The notes under the pieces are model-generated. The model searched no databases, was not told the DNA's origin, and was given only the letters and a program-made list of their open reading frames with translations. From Armigeres subalbatus (Eukaryota; Arthropoda; Insecta; Diptera; Culicidae), in contig NW_026942935.1 of assembly GCF_024139115.2 (NCBI RefSeq), forward strand, positions 92,548 to 156,547: a stretch of 64,000 nt of DNA. The letters are read 5' to 3'. This document shows positions 47,611 through 57,224 of the stretch, one piece after another. Both the position numbers and the translations under genes were made by a program. Positions within the stretch are counted from its first letter, which is position 1; each line of letters starts with the position of its first letter.

Positions 47611-47877
47611 CAGTAGCCGTTCGTGAACTGCAAATTTTTTACTTTTCAGTTATCGAATGCCGTTCGATAACTGCAACGCACGCTAGACGTCAAACGGTTG
47701 TCAATCGACGTCAGATGCAATAAAAGTGCATCTAAATGTGCAGCGCAATGCAGATGGCATTGAGCCTGACATCGGTTTGAAGTTTAGCGGTCCGATAACT
47801 GCAAAACTGTTGCAACTATCGAACTGCAGTTAAAAAGCATTGCAGTTAAATGGCTTGCAGTTATCGAACGTCTGCTG
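47611..47877. mobile_element. Tc1/mariner-type MITE nested in the Foldback-like element
   Basis: Left end CAGTAGCCGTTCGTGAACTGCAA. The right end is the inverse of CAGCAGACGTTCGATAACTGCAA. TA lies on each side (47,609-47,610; 47,878-47,879). A TA duplication and ~23-bp inverted repeats fit Tc1/mariner MITEs. Length 267 bp. Internal sub-terminal copies of CGATAACTGCAA occur. It interrupts the outer, degenerate 143-bp units, so it inserted after the array formed. Confidence 0.8.
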
Positions 47878-48399
47878 TAGTTTTTGTTTTTGCCATGGTA
47901 CTAGGTAGTCTATGAACTCCATATAGGAATGATCTGCAAATCAACCCACGAACGGAAGGCTATTGGTATATGTTTGCATTTCAAGTAGTTCAAGTTGTTG
48001 TCATTAGCTCTGGGCAGTTATTGCAGAATAAACAAGATGTGAAACCTCATCTTGATATATTAGCATTCCAAGTAGTTATTGTTGTCTTGTTGTTGTTGGT
48101 TCCAGGTAGTATACAAACTTCATTCATATTACTAATATGAAGTTGTCTATTCTTTGTAAATGCAAAATGTAAATAAATTGGAACGATACAACTTTACGCC
48201 GAGAACGCGAGGGAAAAAACGGGCTAATATCGCAAAGATCATGTACCATATTAAAATTAGATTAAGGACACTCCTCACGGAATCCAAGTTTCAAAGTGCT
48301 CGCGTTTTCGGGGGCACACCAATCGATACGGAGGCGGCGCAAGGATTGACCTTAAAGACCCTCTAGATATTCGTGTAAGCCTAGAAGTCTTACTCCATA

Positions 48400-49440
48400 A
48401 ATTTCTAGATGAAATTTACTCCATAAACTTCTAGGATGACCGTTAGCATATGTCATGAACGCATTTTATTCATGGACCCCAAAGGCATGTACCAAATTTA
48501 AAACAGGATGATATATCTCTGGTGTAGATTCTAATGCCTTACTTCAGGGTTTTTTTTGGTCATGAACATTTGAAATGGGTGCATTATATTCTACGTACCA
48601 TAAAAGGCATGTATAACTATTCAAATAGGCCGAAAGAACTCTGGTTATGCGTGAAGTTCTTGAGGATTGTTCAAGTGTTCTCTTGGATACTCATGAACCT
48701 ATGCAATGGACGCAATCGATTCTATGTACCACAAAGGGCATGTAACACTTTTGAAAAAATCTGAAAGATCTTTGGTTACGCTTGTAGATCTTAAGGCCTT
48801 TTCCAGGGTTTTCTTGGATAACCATGAACATATGCAATAAAGGCGTTCTATTCTATGTACCACAAAGGGCATGTACCAGTTTTGAAACAATCTAAGAGAT
48901 CTCTGGTTACGCGTGTAGACCTGAAGGCGTTTTCCAGGGTTTTCTTGGATGACCATGAACATATGCAATGAAGGCGCCAGAGGACTTATCCGAGAGATTT
49001 CTTCGATAGCGCAGAACATATGTAGTGATCACATTTGATTTCAAGATGCGCAAAGAGCATGTACCACTTTTGAGACAAGTCCATAGACCCATGGTTACGA
49101 GTGTAGACCTTAAGGCCTTACTCCAGAGATTTCTTGGATGACTCGGAACATATACTGTGAACGCATTCTATGCTAAGTACCACAAAGAGCATGTACCGTA
49201 TTTGAATTTGCATTATAGGCCTTTGGTTACGCGAGTAGATCTTTAGGCTTTACTCCAGAGATTTCTCGGATGACTAAGACCTCATTTCAGGGATTTTTGC
49301 ATTACCCGAAGCATATACGGTGAACACCTTCAATTCTAAGAAGCGCAAAGAGCTTGTAGCATATTTGAAAATGGTTGAATGGCCTTTGGTTACGCGTGTA
49401 GACTCTTAAGCCTTTCTTCAAAGATTTCTTGTATAACCAT
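48400..49440 (+). repeat. ~131-bp tandem repeats in the right arm of the Foldback-like element
   Basis: Units contain TTTTCTTGGATGACCATGAACATATGCAAT, a TATTCTATGTACCACAAAGGGCATGTACC line and GGTTACGCGTGTAGAC. The GGTTACG anchor lies near 48,512 (diverged), 48,643, 48,774, 48,905, 49,093, 49,225 and 49,388: spacings of 131, 131, 131, 188, 132 and 163. The 188 interval contains a partial extra unit. The two outermost units have inverse partners in the left arm; the others do not. Confidence 0.8.
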
Positions 49441-49917
49441 GGGCATAAACAGTAAACCTTGACAATGGGCAAAAAGTATATGAGTTTCTGTTTCCAAAAC
49501 TGTCAAAATTATCCAAATCGGTTGAAAATGGTTGAAGTTATGAGAATATCAATTTATGGGAACACGGGTACCCTGTCGGCCATCCACGTGTGTTTTTGTT
49601 GTTGGCCGCATAAGGGTTAAACATAAGCTTTTAAAAATGGAAAGAAGTTTTTGTTTTTGGTATTTGGAGCAAATAATGGCTAAAGAATTGGAATAACAGG
49701 AGGCATGAGATGGTTAAAGAAAGGCAATTATTGGGAGAAATGGCGAAGTAAGTGCTGCAGACTGGCACGATGCGACTTCAATTGCTCTGTATTCTGGAGA
49801 ACTTGTGCAGAAATTGCTGGATAAGGACTGTATCGAAAATAAGTTACCCACTTTCTAAGTGTTACTTTTCAAAAGCTCATGAAGGTATTGGTCTGTTTTA
49901 TCATGCATTCGATGTAT

Positions 49918-51665
49918 TCATATAAAAATTTTTTTGGTTGTTGAAAATTTGTTGTTTCCGAAGTATTGCACATTGATCATTCTGATAAGCTTCCCAGGGA
50001 ATCTGTTCTCGACCATAATTTTCCATAGCTCTACGCGGACTATACTGTCGTATGGCACCTTGAAATCAATGAAAAGATGGTGCGTTGGGACCTGGTATTC
50101 ACGGCATTTTTGAAGGATTTGGCGTACAGTAAAGATCTGGTCCGTTGTCGGGCGGCCGTCAACAAAGCCGGCTTGATAACTTCCCACAAACTCATTCACT
50201 AATGGTGATAGACGGCGGAAGATGATCTGGAATATTACTTTGTAGGCGGCATTAAGGGTGGTGATCGCTCGAAAGTTCTCACGCTCCAGCTTTTCGCCTT
50301 TCTTGTAGATGTGGCATATAACTCCTTCCTTCCACTACTCCGGTAGCTGTTCAGTTTCCGTGATTCTGACTATCAGTTTGTTCTCCACTGCATCGTTAAT
50401 GGCTGCTTCAACTGTATTACAGCAGTCCTCAAGAGGGGCCCCATCGAGCTCACTCTCTTCCGGCAAAGCCGCCTCGAGATGCTGCACGAATGTAGTGGCA
50501 ACATCAGGTTGCTTCAGTCGCTCTAGGTCGTACCATGGCGGTCGTCGGTACCGAACATTGTTGATGACGTTTAGTTTTGGGCGCAGTTTAACCATCACCA
50601 GATAGTGGTCAGAGTCTATGTAAGTGCCACGATATGTCCGGACGTCGATAATGTCGAAGAAGTGCCGTCCATCAATCAGAACGTGGTCGATTTGTGATTC
50701 TGTCTGCAGTGGTGATCTCCAGGTGTACCGAAACGGAAGGATGTGTTGGAAGTAGGTGCTGCAAATGGTCATATTCTTGGAGGCGGCGAAATCCATTAGT
50801 CGTATACCGTGTTCGTTCGTCAGCCGGAGAGCGCTCCTCCTCTTGGCCAAAATGAGCGTTCAAATCTCCTATGATGATTTTGACGTCGTGGCTTGGCCAG
50901 CTGCGCGTAGAATGCGTCCTTATCATCATCAATGCTTCCGGAGTGTGGGCTATGGACTTGATTCTGCTGAAGTTGTAGAATCAGCCTTTGATCCTCAACC
51001 TGCACATTCTTTCATTAATCGGCCACCACCCGATCACGCGCCTTTGCATAACGCCCATAACTATGAAAGCTGTTCCCAGCTCGTTTGTGTTGCCGCAGCT
51101 CTGGTAGATGGTATGATTACCTCTAAACGTTCAAACCTCTAAAAACAAACCTCCTGCAGCGTTACGATGCCGAACCCACGGTCCATGAGCATATCAGCGA
51201 GTTTGCGTGTGCTCCCGATGAAGTTGAGAGATTTGCAGTTCCACGAGCCGAGTTTCCAATCGCTTGTCTCTTTTCGTCGCAGTGGTCTTCGCCGATGGTT
51301 CCGTTCTGTACTCTCTTGTTGATTATTCGTTACGTACGTTTTTTTAAAGGCTGATCTGACCCCAAACCCCCTAAATGTCCGGAGGACAATTCCTCTTTAT
51401 TCCTGGTGGACCATCAGGGTGCACAGTTTCACTTAGAGTCCCTCACTGACACTCGGACGATGATCAGCCGCCCCTAACATAGAGAACAGACGCTGTTGTG
51501 AGCCGATCCTGACATGTAGAACAGACGCTCATTAAGATTTGCACCTCCGGAGAGGAGCAAACCCCCCTTCCCTGTCAGCATACGACCATAGTACCCACCG
51601 GGGTTGGTTACCCGATCTTCCCTAAGGTTGCTCGTATCCCGGTCAGCACCGCGAGGAGGTAGGGA
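49918..51665 (-). pseudogene. RTE/JAM1-like LINE, 5' UTR through partial RT
   Basis: Read on the minus strand. A 5' leader covers 51,665-51,320. The endonuclease starts SWNCKSLNFIGSTRKLADML (near 51,240-51,180), followed by GDLNAHFG (50,869-50,846), SQIDHVLIDGRHFFDI (near 50,698-50,650) and SDHYLVMVKLR (about 50,615-50,583). The linker covers 50,580-50,340. RT contains GVICHIYKKGEKLE, ITTLNAAYKV, YQAGFVDGRPTTDQIF (50,173-50,126) and LFIDFKVPYDSI (about 50,076-50,041). It breaks off at 49,918, before the ADD box. Stops (for example at 50,334) and frameshifts are present. The 3' half is missing, unlike usual 5' truncation, so a deletion or later insertion removed it. Confidence 0.85.
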
Positions 51666-53106
51666 TAGGAGTTGCTGGGTAAGAGGCTAAGGACCGCAAG
51701 ATGAGTTCTATTTTATTCCTTCAGGTACGCGAAGTACCAACCCAGCATTTGCCGTGCCATTGCACAATGGTTCGAGAGCAGCCAAAACCTCAAAAATCGA
51801 AATTCGTGTTTCCGTCGGAATTATATTTTTCTCATTTTATAGAATACTTACGTGATTCCAATTCAAAATTTGAAGTAGTTTTGCTGAATTTTGACTTTGT
51901 TACATTATTTTGAATTCAACATGAATGCTGATTTTCGAATGAAAACGCTGTTCGACAACGCGTTTAGATCAGCATCGCACGGCTTCAACTACATCGCTAA
52001 CCCCAATATTATTTCAAGACTGCATTGTCAGGGTCTTAAATAATATGTCTATGTCAAATATAGGTGACAGAACTCAACTTATGTTTACTTTAAATACAAA
52101 ATTAATTAAAATACTCACATTTTTCAGATTAAAGTTGTCCAAAAGTATAGGCGCCGATGAGAGCCCGCAATGATTCTATGCTCATTACAAAGCTTAAAGC
52201 AATAGCTTTCTATTAATCACTATTTTGTTTTGCGAAAAGTTGCGATAAGCTGCTTTTTTAACCGTTTTAGTTCGAAATGTACATAGTATTTTTGGTCTAT
52301 TTCTAACTAAAACCTTACAAATGCGCATTTTTTGTTCACAAGAACCTTAAAAATGCCTTTTTTAAATTATTTGATTGAAGTTGAAACGTTTGATATAATT
52401 ATATAACATTTAAAACATGTGTAATGAAAGCGATAATTCAATGAAGGAATCATTGGTATACTTTTATTTGAATATTTTTATTGCTGTATATGAAATTATT
52501 GAGTAGTTTTCTTCCCAAACGGATAGAAGATACAACACACACAATTTCTTACTTCCAAAACTTTCTCCTGACATTTGCGAATCTACGAATTTTAAAATTC
52601 TTTCAAATGAATTTTATTGTCTGGATTTTGTTTATGTCTAATAATCCGAATTACGTTATTATGCTGAAAACATTTCTAAAGCTGAAAATGAAATGAAAAT
52701 TCTTAGTATTTTTTTAGCAAACTGGCATTGTTCAATACTTTGCCATTAAAGTGATTCTACATATCAAGAGTTTCAAGTTTAAATGTTTGAGCTGTAACAC
52801 ACTCTTCTTAGCAGCAATAGAGAATGTTTGCACTGAGCAATAGAGAATGTTGGTTCTGAGATTTGAACTGAAAAGCTGAACTGTCTCATATTTGTGAAAA
52901 TAGTTATTCTGCTAGTGCTCATAAGACAGATACCTTGAAATGAGCGAAAAAGAAAGCCTGTTTCGAATCAAGAATATAAAGAATACAAATGTAAGTATAC
53001 AGTGGCAATAAAAGTTGTTCGTTTGTCATTCAAATTAATTGATTCAATTTAAATACAACATTTTGTCAAAAATATTCCATAATTGAAGATAATTGATTAT
53101 TTAAAT
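51666..53106. other. AT-rich spacer
   Basis: No gene or repeat signature beyond short AT-rich frames (up to 71 codons). AATAGAGAATGTTKG is doubled at about 52,818 and 52,838. Confidence 0.4.
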
Positions 53107-53575
53107 TAATTGCATATTATTCGGCAACTCGGCCGTACGAAAACCATTTATTTAACCAAGATATTTAACCTTGGCTGTGCATATGCATAGCATATGCATC
53201 GAAATGGACAAATTGATATGAAATTTGCGATGGAGTGCGATCCTCTCGTTTAATAAACAATGTGCACTCGCTTGACTGTGGATATACAACAGTAAAGCAC
53301 ATGTGGAGATTGGGCAAATCAAGCATCCGAAAGATATTCAATTTGCAAAAAAGAGAGCTAACCGCGGTGGAGGTTGGAACTCGGATTCTGATGGCTTTTC
53401 CGCAAACGTGACCTTTAAGTGGTCTTGTTGTGTAGGGGTTATCACGCCTATCTAGAGAGTAGGAGGTTGAGGGTTCGAGTCCCTCCAAGACACGTGGATT
53501 CTTTTTCGCAAATTTCATATCAATTTGTCTATTTCGATGCATATGCTGTGCATATGCACAGCCAAGATATTTAAC
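53107..53575. mobile_element. Inverted-repeat element carrying a tRNA-like sequence, copy 1
   Basis: Terminal repeats of about 65-70 bp: CTTGGCTGTGCATATGCA...TGATATGAAATTTGCGA from 53,170, and its inverse TCGCAAATTTCATATCA...TGCATATGCACAGCCAAG ending at 53,566. ATATTTAAC flanks both sides exactly (53,161-53,169; 53,567-53,575), either a 9-bp duplication or TTAA-type ends. The ~50 bp before 53,161 are shared with copy 2, so the true element may start further left. Inside: TCGTTTAATAAACAATGT, a ~150-bp unique part and the tRNA-like unit next to the right repeat. Confidence 0.7.
53421..53493 (+). ncRNA. tRNA-Val-like sequence inside the inverted-repeat element
   Basis: It folds as a cloverleaf: acceptor GTCTTG/CAAGAC (6 pairs), D region TGTAGGGGTTATCAC, anticodon stem CCTAT/GTAGG with loop CTAGAGA, a 5-base variable region, and a T arm GAGGG-TTCGAGT-CCCTC with a perfect stem. 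The B box GGTTCGAGTCC is intact. The D arm and short variable loop recall tRNA-Val. The loop would give anticodon AGA, which belongs to serine, whose tRNAs have a long variable arm. This, the acceptor mismatch and its place inside a repeat make it a SINE-like or pseudo-tRNA unit rather than a host gene. Confidence 0.6.
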
Positions 53576-53677
53576 AAAAAAAATAAAATTATTTGTTTTG
53601 TCTTGTCTTAGCACAGTATTCAGCAATTAAGACTTTTGATAAGAAAATTATTAATAGCTTTTTTGTGGAATATCTTC

Positions 53678-53860
53678 ACTTGTCATAAAACGAGTTAGTA
53701 CCGCTTAGTACTATCCCATTTAATTCCACCACTTGAGTCAAGTGAGAGACACTGAAGATGGCCTACCTGTTAAAGTCGAAATACGGTTCTGTAAAGTAAC
53801 AATCAAGTGGTGGAATTAAATGGAATAGTACTAACTAGTTTTATAGCAAGTGAGATAGTC
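53678..53860. mobile_element. Small palindromic MITE
   Basis: CACTTGTCATAAAACGAGTT...TTCCACCACTTGA (53,678-53,738) is inverted at about 53,802-53,860 (CAAGTGGTGGAATTAAATGG...ACTAGTTTTATAGCAAGTG). The core GACACTGAAGATGGCC...GTTAAAGTCGAAATACG is about 65 bp. No coding capacity. Target duplication not determined. Confidence 0.75.
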
Positions 53861-54435
53861 TTTGTTGCGAAACGATCTGTTTTCAAAAGGCGAATTTAGC
53901 AGTAAAATGAAAGTATTTACTACCCCAGGGATGACAAAAACACGGCTGTATATTGCCAAAGTAGAGCTCCAACACCCATCTTTAAGTCTGTATGTGATAA
54001 AGACCATCAAAAAACCACAATTCAAACATAAAACCTATTTTTAGGGACATTTTGAGGTTTTGGCCAACCTTTGTTCTGGAGCGAACCACTGTGCATTGCT
54101 CCAGGAACTCTTCCTTTATTTCCTCCGGGATAACTCCAGGAAATTTTCCGGGAATACCTTCATAAATTCAATAGCGAAATCCTCTAGCAATTCATTCTGG
54201 CATTCCAGAAATATCCTTCAAAAATTCCTCTAGAAATTTTTTTTGAATTTCTCACGGAATTCGTCCAAGTATTTCCCTGGTAATTCTTACAGGTACTTCT
54301 CCAGAAATCCCTTCAGGAATTTCTCCGGGAGTTTTTGCCACGGAATTCTCCTAGAATTCTTTTCGGTCTTCAATCGGAATTCACTCCAGGATTTCATTCG
54401 GAAATTAGTTTGAGAGTTCCTTCAGGATATCTTCC

Positions 54436-55455
54436 ACACGCAGCACAATTTCATACGATTAATCCAAAAAAATATATTGTTGATTTCAATAATTAACCAA
54501 TTATTGAATCAAAAAGATTTTATTGTTGGTTTAACAATATTTTCTGGTTGAAACAACAATAATAATTTTATTTCAACAATATTTCTTTTTAACCGTACTC
54601 GCTTAAAAGATAATCAACGTGTATTTTTTATATTTACTCTTTAAATTTATTTGTCTGAAGATTTGAGCTTTCTTTCCGTGCGGAGGAATTATTGTTTTTT
54701 AAATGCAAAATCTACTGAATATGGAGTAAACGCATTCCTCGAATTGCCGGTAAGTTCTTCTGATTAGAATAATTGACATCGTATACGATAAATGTACAAT
54801 TTCAACATTTCCAGGATAAATGACTACCAAAACATTAAGTCATGAGTCATGACCCTTCAAGTTGGAAGAGCTGATTCCGGCTATGTAGCGCGAAAGATTA
54901 TACATAGCCGGTTGAGTATAGATGACAAATTTATCAGGTAAATTAAATATTTAATTAAATTTAAAACATTTAAAAAAAAGCTTTAAATAAAACCTTATTT
55001 TAGCATGTTCTCCAGTGAGCCACAACTTTCGATTCCAAACAGCATTCACATCAGTAACCAGCAGATTTGATATCAGATAAAATGTACCGTAATATTCCTC
55101 GTTACCTAAATAAAGAAGTTGAAAACATAAAATTCAATCCTTCCTGTTTATTATTAAGTTTTGAAAATAAGAAAAAAACAATATTTAAGTGCGGAGCATT
55201 ATTGATTCAACAATATTATATTGTTGAATCAATCGTATTCTTATATTGAATCAACAACACAATCACAATAATTTCAACAATATTATTGTTGTTCCAACAA
55301 TAACACGACGCGAACCATAAAATAATTTGATTGTAGAAACAACAATATTATAGATTGATTCAAACAGTAAATATTATTAGCCCTGAGTTAACAATATTTA
55401 TTGTTGAATTTGACCCAGAATATTGTTGTTTCTACAATACATTTCTGTGCGTGCA
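54436..55455. mobile_element. ~1-kb MITE rich in AACAATATTGTTG palindromes
   Basis: It interrupts the repeat field. The ends CACGCAGCACAATTTCATACG and (inverse of right end) CACGCACAGAAATGTATTG are imperfectly inverted. The sub-terminal DNA is full of AACAATAT/TTGTTGAATC words on both sides, many self-complementary. The ~450-bp centre is AT-rich and includes a repeated phrase near 54,850-54,910 (GGAAGAGCTGATTCCGGC, TACATAGCCGGTTGAG). No transposase; duplication not resolved. Confidence 0.6.
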
Positions 55456-55769
55456 AGAGTTCTTCCAGGAGTTTCTTAAAACCAACCCCCGAGAATTCAT
55501 CCGGTAATTTTTTAGCAATTCATCTGGGAATACTTTCTAGATTTCATCTGGGAATTTTTGCATTAATTCCTCCTGGTATTTTTCCGGGAATTCCTTCAGA
55601 TATTCTTCGGAAATTTCTTTAGGAACTTAAACAAGAATTATTTTAGAACTTCCTTGAGGGAATTCCTCCGGAAGTGCTTGTAAGAGTTCCTCCGGGAGCT
55701 CCTCAAGGAAATTTTCCAAGAGTTCCTCCGGGAACCACTCCAGGAACTTCACAGGGAATTTCTGGAGGA

Positions 55770-56062
55770 CTCTTCTTCTTCTTATTGGCATTACATCCCC
55801 CACTGGGACAGAGCCGCCTCGCAGCTTAATGTTTATTAAGCACTTCCACAGTTATTAACCGCGAGGTTTCTAAGCCAAGTTACCATTTTTGCATTTGTAT
55901 ATCATGAGGTTTACACGATGATACTTTTATGCCCGGGGAAGTCGAGACAATTTCCAAACCGAAAATTGCCTAGACCGGCATCGGGAATCGAACCCAGCCA
56001 CCCTCAGCATGGTCTTGCTTTGTAGCCGCGTGTCTTACCGCTCGGCTAAGGAGGGCCCCTAA
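55770..56062 (-). mobile_element. Feilai-like tRNA SINE with 8-bp target duplication
   Basis: CTGGAGGA stands at 55,762-55,769 and 56,063-56,070. On the minus strand the element begins GGGGCCCTCCTTAGCCGAGCGGT (pol III A box TTAGCCGAGCGGT), passes through GGTGGCTGGGTTCGATTCCCG (B box GGTTCGATTCC) and ends in an AAGAAGAAG tail at the left. It matches the abundant Aedes tRNA SINE that I recall as Feilai. Both pol III boxes look intact, and it is the best preserved SINE in the window along with that at 25,687. Confidence 0.85.
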
Positions 56063-57224
56063 CTGGAGGATATTTAGCAGGAATCTCACGGGAAATGGGA
56101 ATTCGGAAGATCTTCTAGAAATTCAACTTCGGGTATTCCACCGGAAGTTCCTCTGAAAATTCCTCCGGGAGTTCCACCAGTAGTTCCTCCGGGAATTCAT
56201 TCAGGCTTTCTTTCAGGAATTCATTTAGGCTTTCTCTAGCAATTTATCTACAAATTTCTACAGAAGATCCTCGGAAAAATTCCCCAGGAGATCCTCCGGG
56301 AATTCCTCCGGGAGGTCCTTAAAGAATTCTTCCAGGAGTTCCTCCTGGAATTCTTACGAAAGTTCATATGCGAGTTCATCCAGGAGTTCTTACGAGAGTT
56401 TCTTCAGGAATTCATCCGGAAATTCTTCCAGCAGTTCTTCAAGACATCCTCCAGAAGTTCCTCCTGCAGTTCCTCCGATAATTCCTCTGATAATTCTCCG
56501 ACAGTTCTCCAGAAATTCCTCCGGGAGGAACTCAGTGGAACACCCGGAGGAACTGTCGGTAAAACTCCCGGTGGAATTCTGGTAGAAACTGATGGTGGAT
56601 CTCCCGGAAGAATCCCCGAAAAAACTGCCAGAGGAGCTCTTGTAAGAACTCTCAGAGGAATTTCAGGAGGAACTCCTAGAAGCATTCCTAGAGGACCTTC
56701 CGGATGAACTCCCAGAGAAACTATCGGAATAACTTGGGGAGGAATTTCCAGATAATTTTCTGAAGAAAGACTAAATGATTTCCTGAAAAAAGACTAAATG
56801 ATTTTCAGGAAGAGCTACAGGTGGAACTTCCGGAGAAACTCCCGGTGGATAAGCCTAAATGAATTCCAATTCTGGAGAAATTCCCGAAAGAATTTTCAGA
56901 GGAACCCCCCTAGGAACTGCCGATAGAACTACCGGAACAATTCTCGGAAGAACTCCTCTAGGAATGGAGGAACTCCTGGAAGAATTCCCGGAGGCATTTA
57001 CGGAGAAACTCCTGGGGGATCTGCCAGTGAAAATCTTGAAGTTTCCACCGGAATTCTTTCAGTATTTCTTTGGGAATTAATCTAGGAATTCCTCCGAAAA
57101 TTCCATTGTTGGAATTCCTGAAGAAATTCTTTGAAATTTTCACAAGAAATTATTCGAAACTTTCACGGGAAATTTTTTGGAATATACACTAGAAATTCGA
57201 AGACAAAGGACAAGTTTTGCTATA

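Larger units (their letters stand above)
44680..49619. mobile_element. 4.94-kb Foldback-like element
   Basis: The left end is TAACCCTTATGCGGCCGAC and the right end is GTTGGCCGCATAAGGGTTA. AACAT flanks both sides (44,675-44,679 and 49,620-49,624), a candidate 5-bp target duplication. The inverted arms are long: about 44,680-45,330 pairs with about 48,990-49,619, sharing GGGTACCCGTGTTCCC, CCAAAACTGTCAAAATTATC and the GGTTACG-containing units. The right arm is extended by ~131-bp tandem repeats. The centre is a 143-bp tandem array plus a nested MITE. No transposase is visible, so it would be non-autonomous. It begins 49 bp after the hAT MITE's duplication. Confidence 0.75.
54090..57200. repeat. 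Degenerate TTCCTCCGGGAATTC repeat field
   Basis: Irregular 12-30-bp units built from GGAATTCCTCC, TTCCTCCGGGA and AATTCTTCCAGGA, disrupted by a MITE (54,436-55,455) and a SINE (55,770-56,062). To about 56,520 the plus strand shows mostly TTCCTCC. From 56,520 to 57,060 it shows the complement (GGAGGAACTCCCGG). At the switch, CCGACAGTTCTCC (56,498-56,510) faces GGAGGAACTGTCGG (56,546-56,559), a local inversion junction. Frames inside are artefacts. Confidence 0.85.

Noticed and set aside
53421..53493. Functional tRNA gene
   Set aside because: Anticodon AGA conflicts with the class I variable loop, the acceptor stem has a mismatch, it lies inside an inverted-repeat element, and a degraded second copy exists at 35,919-35,986.
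54090..57200. Collagen-like or Pro-rich protein from the TTCCTCCGGGAATTC field
   Set aside because: Short frames of P/G/S-rich residues appear on both strands from the repeat and are interrupted often.
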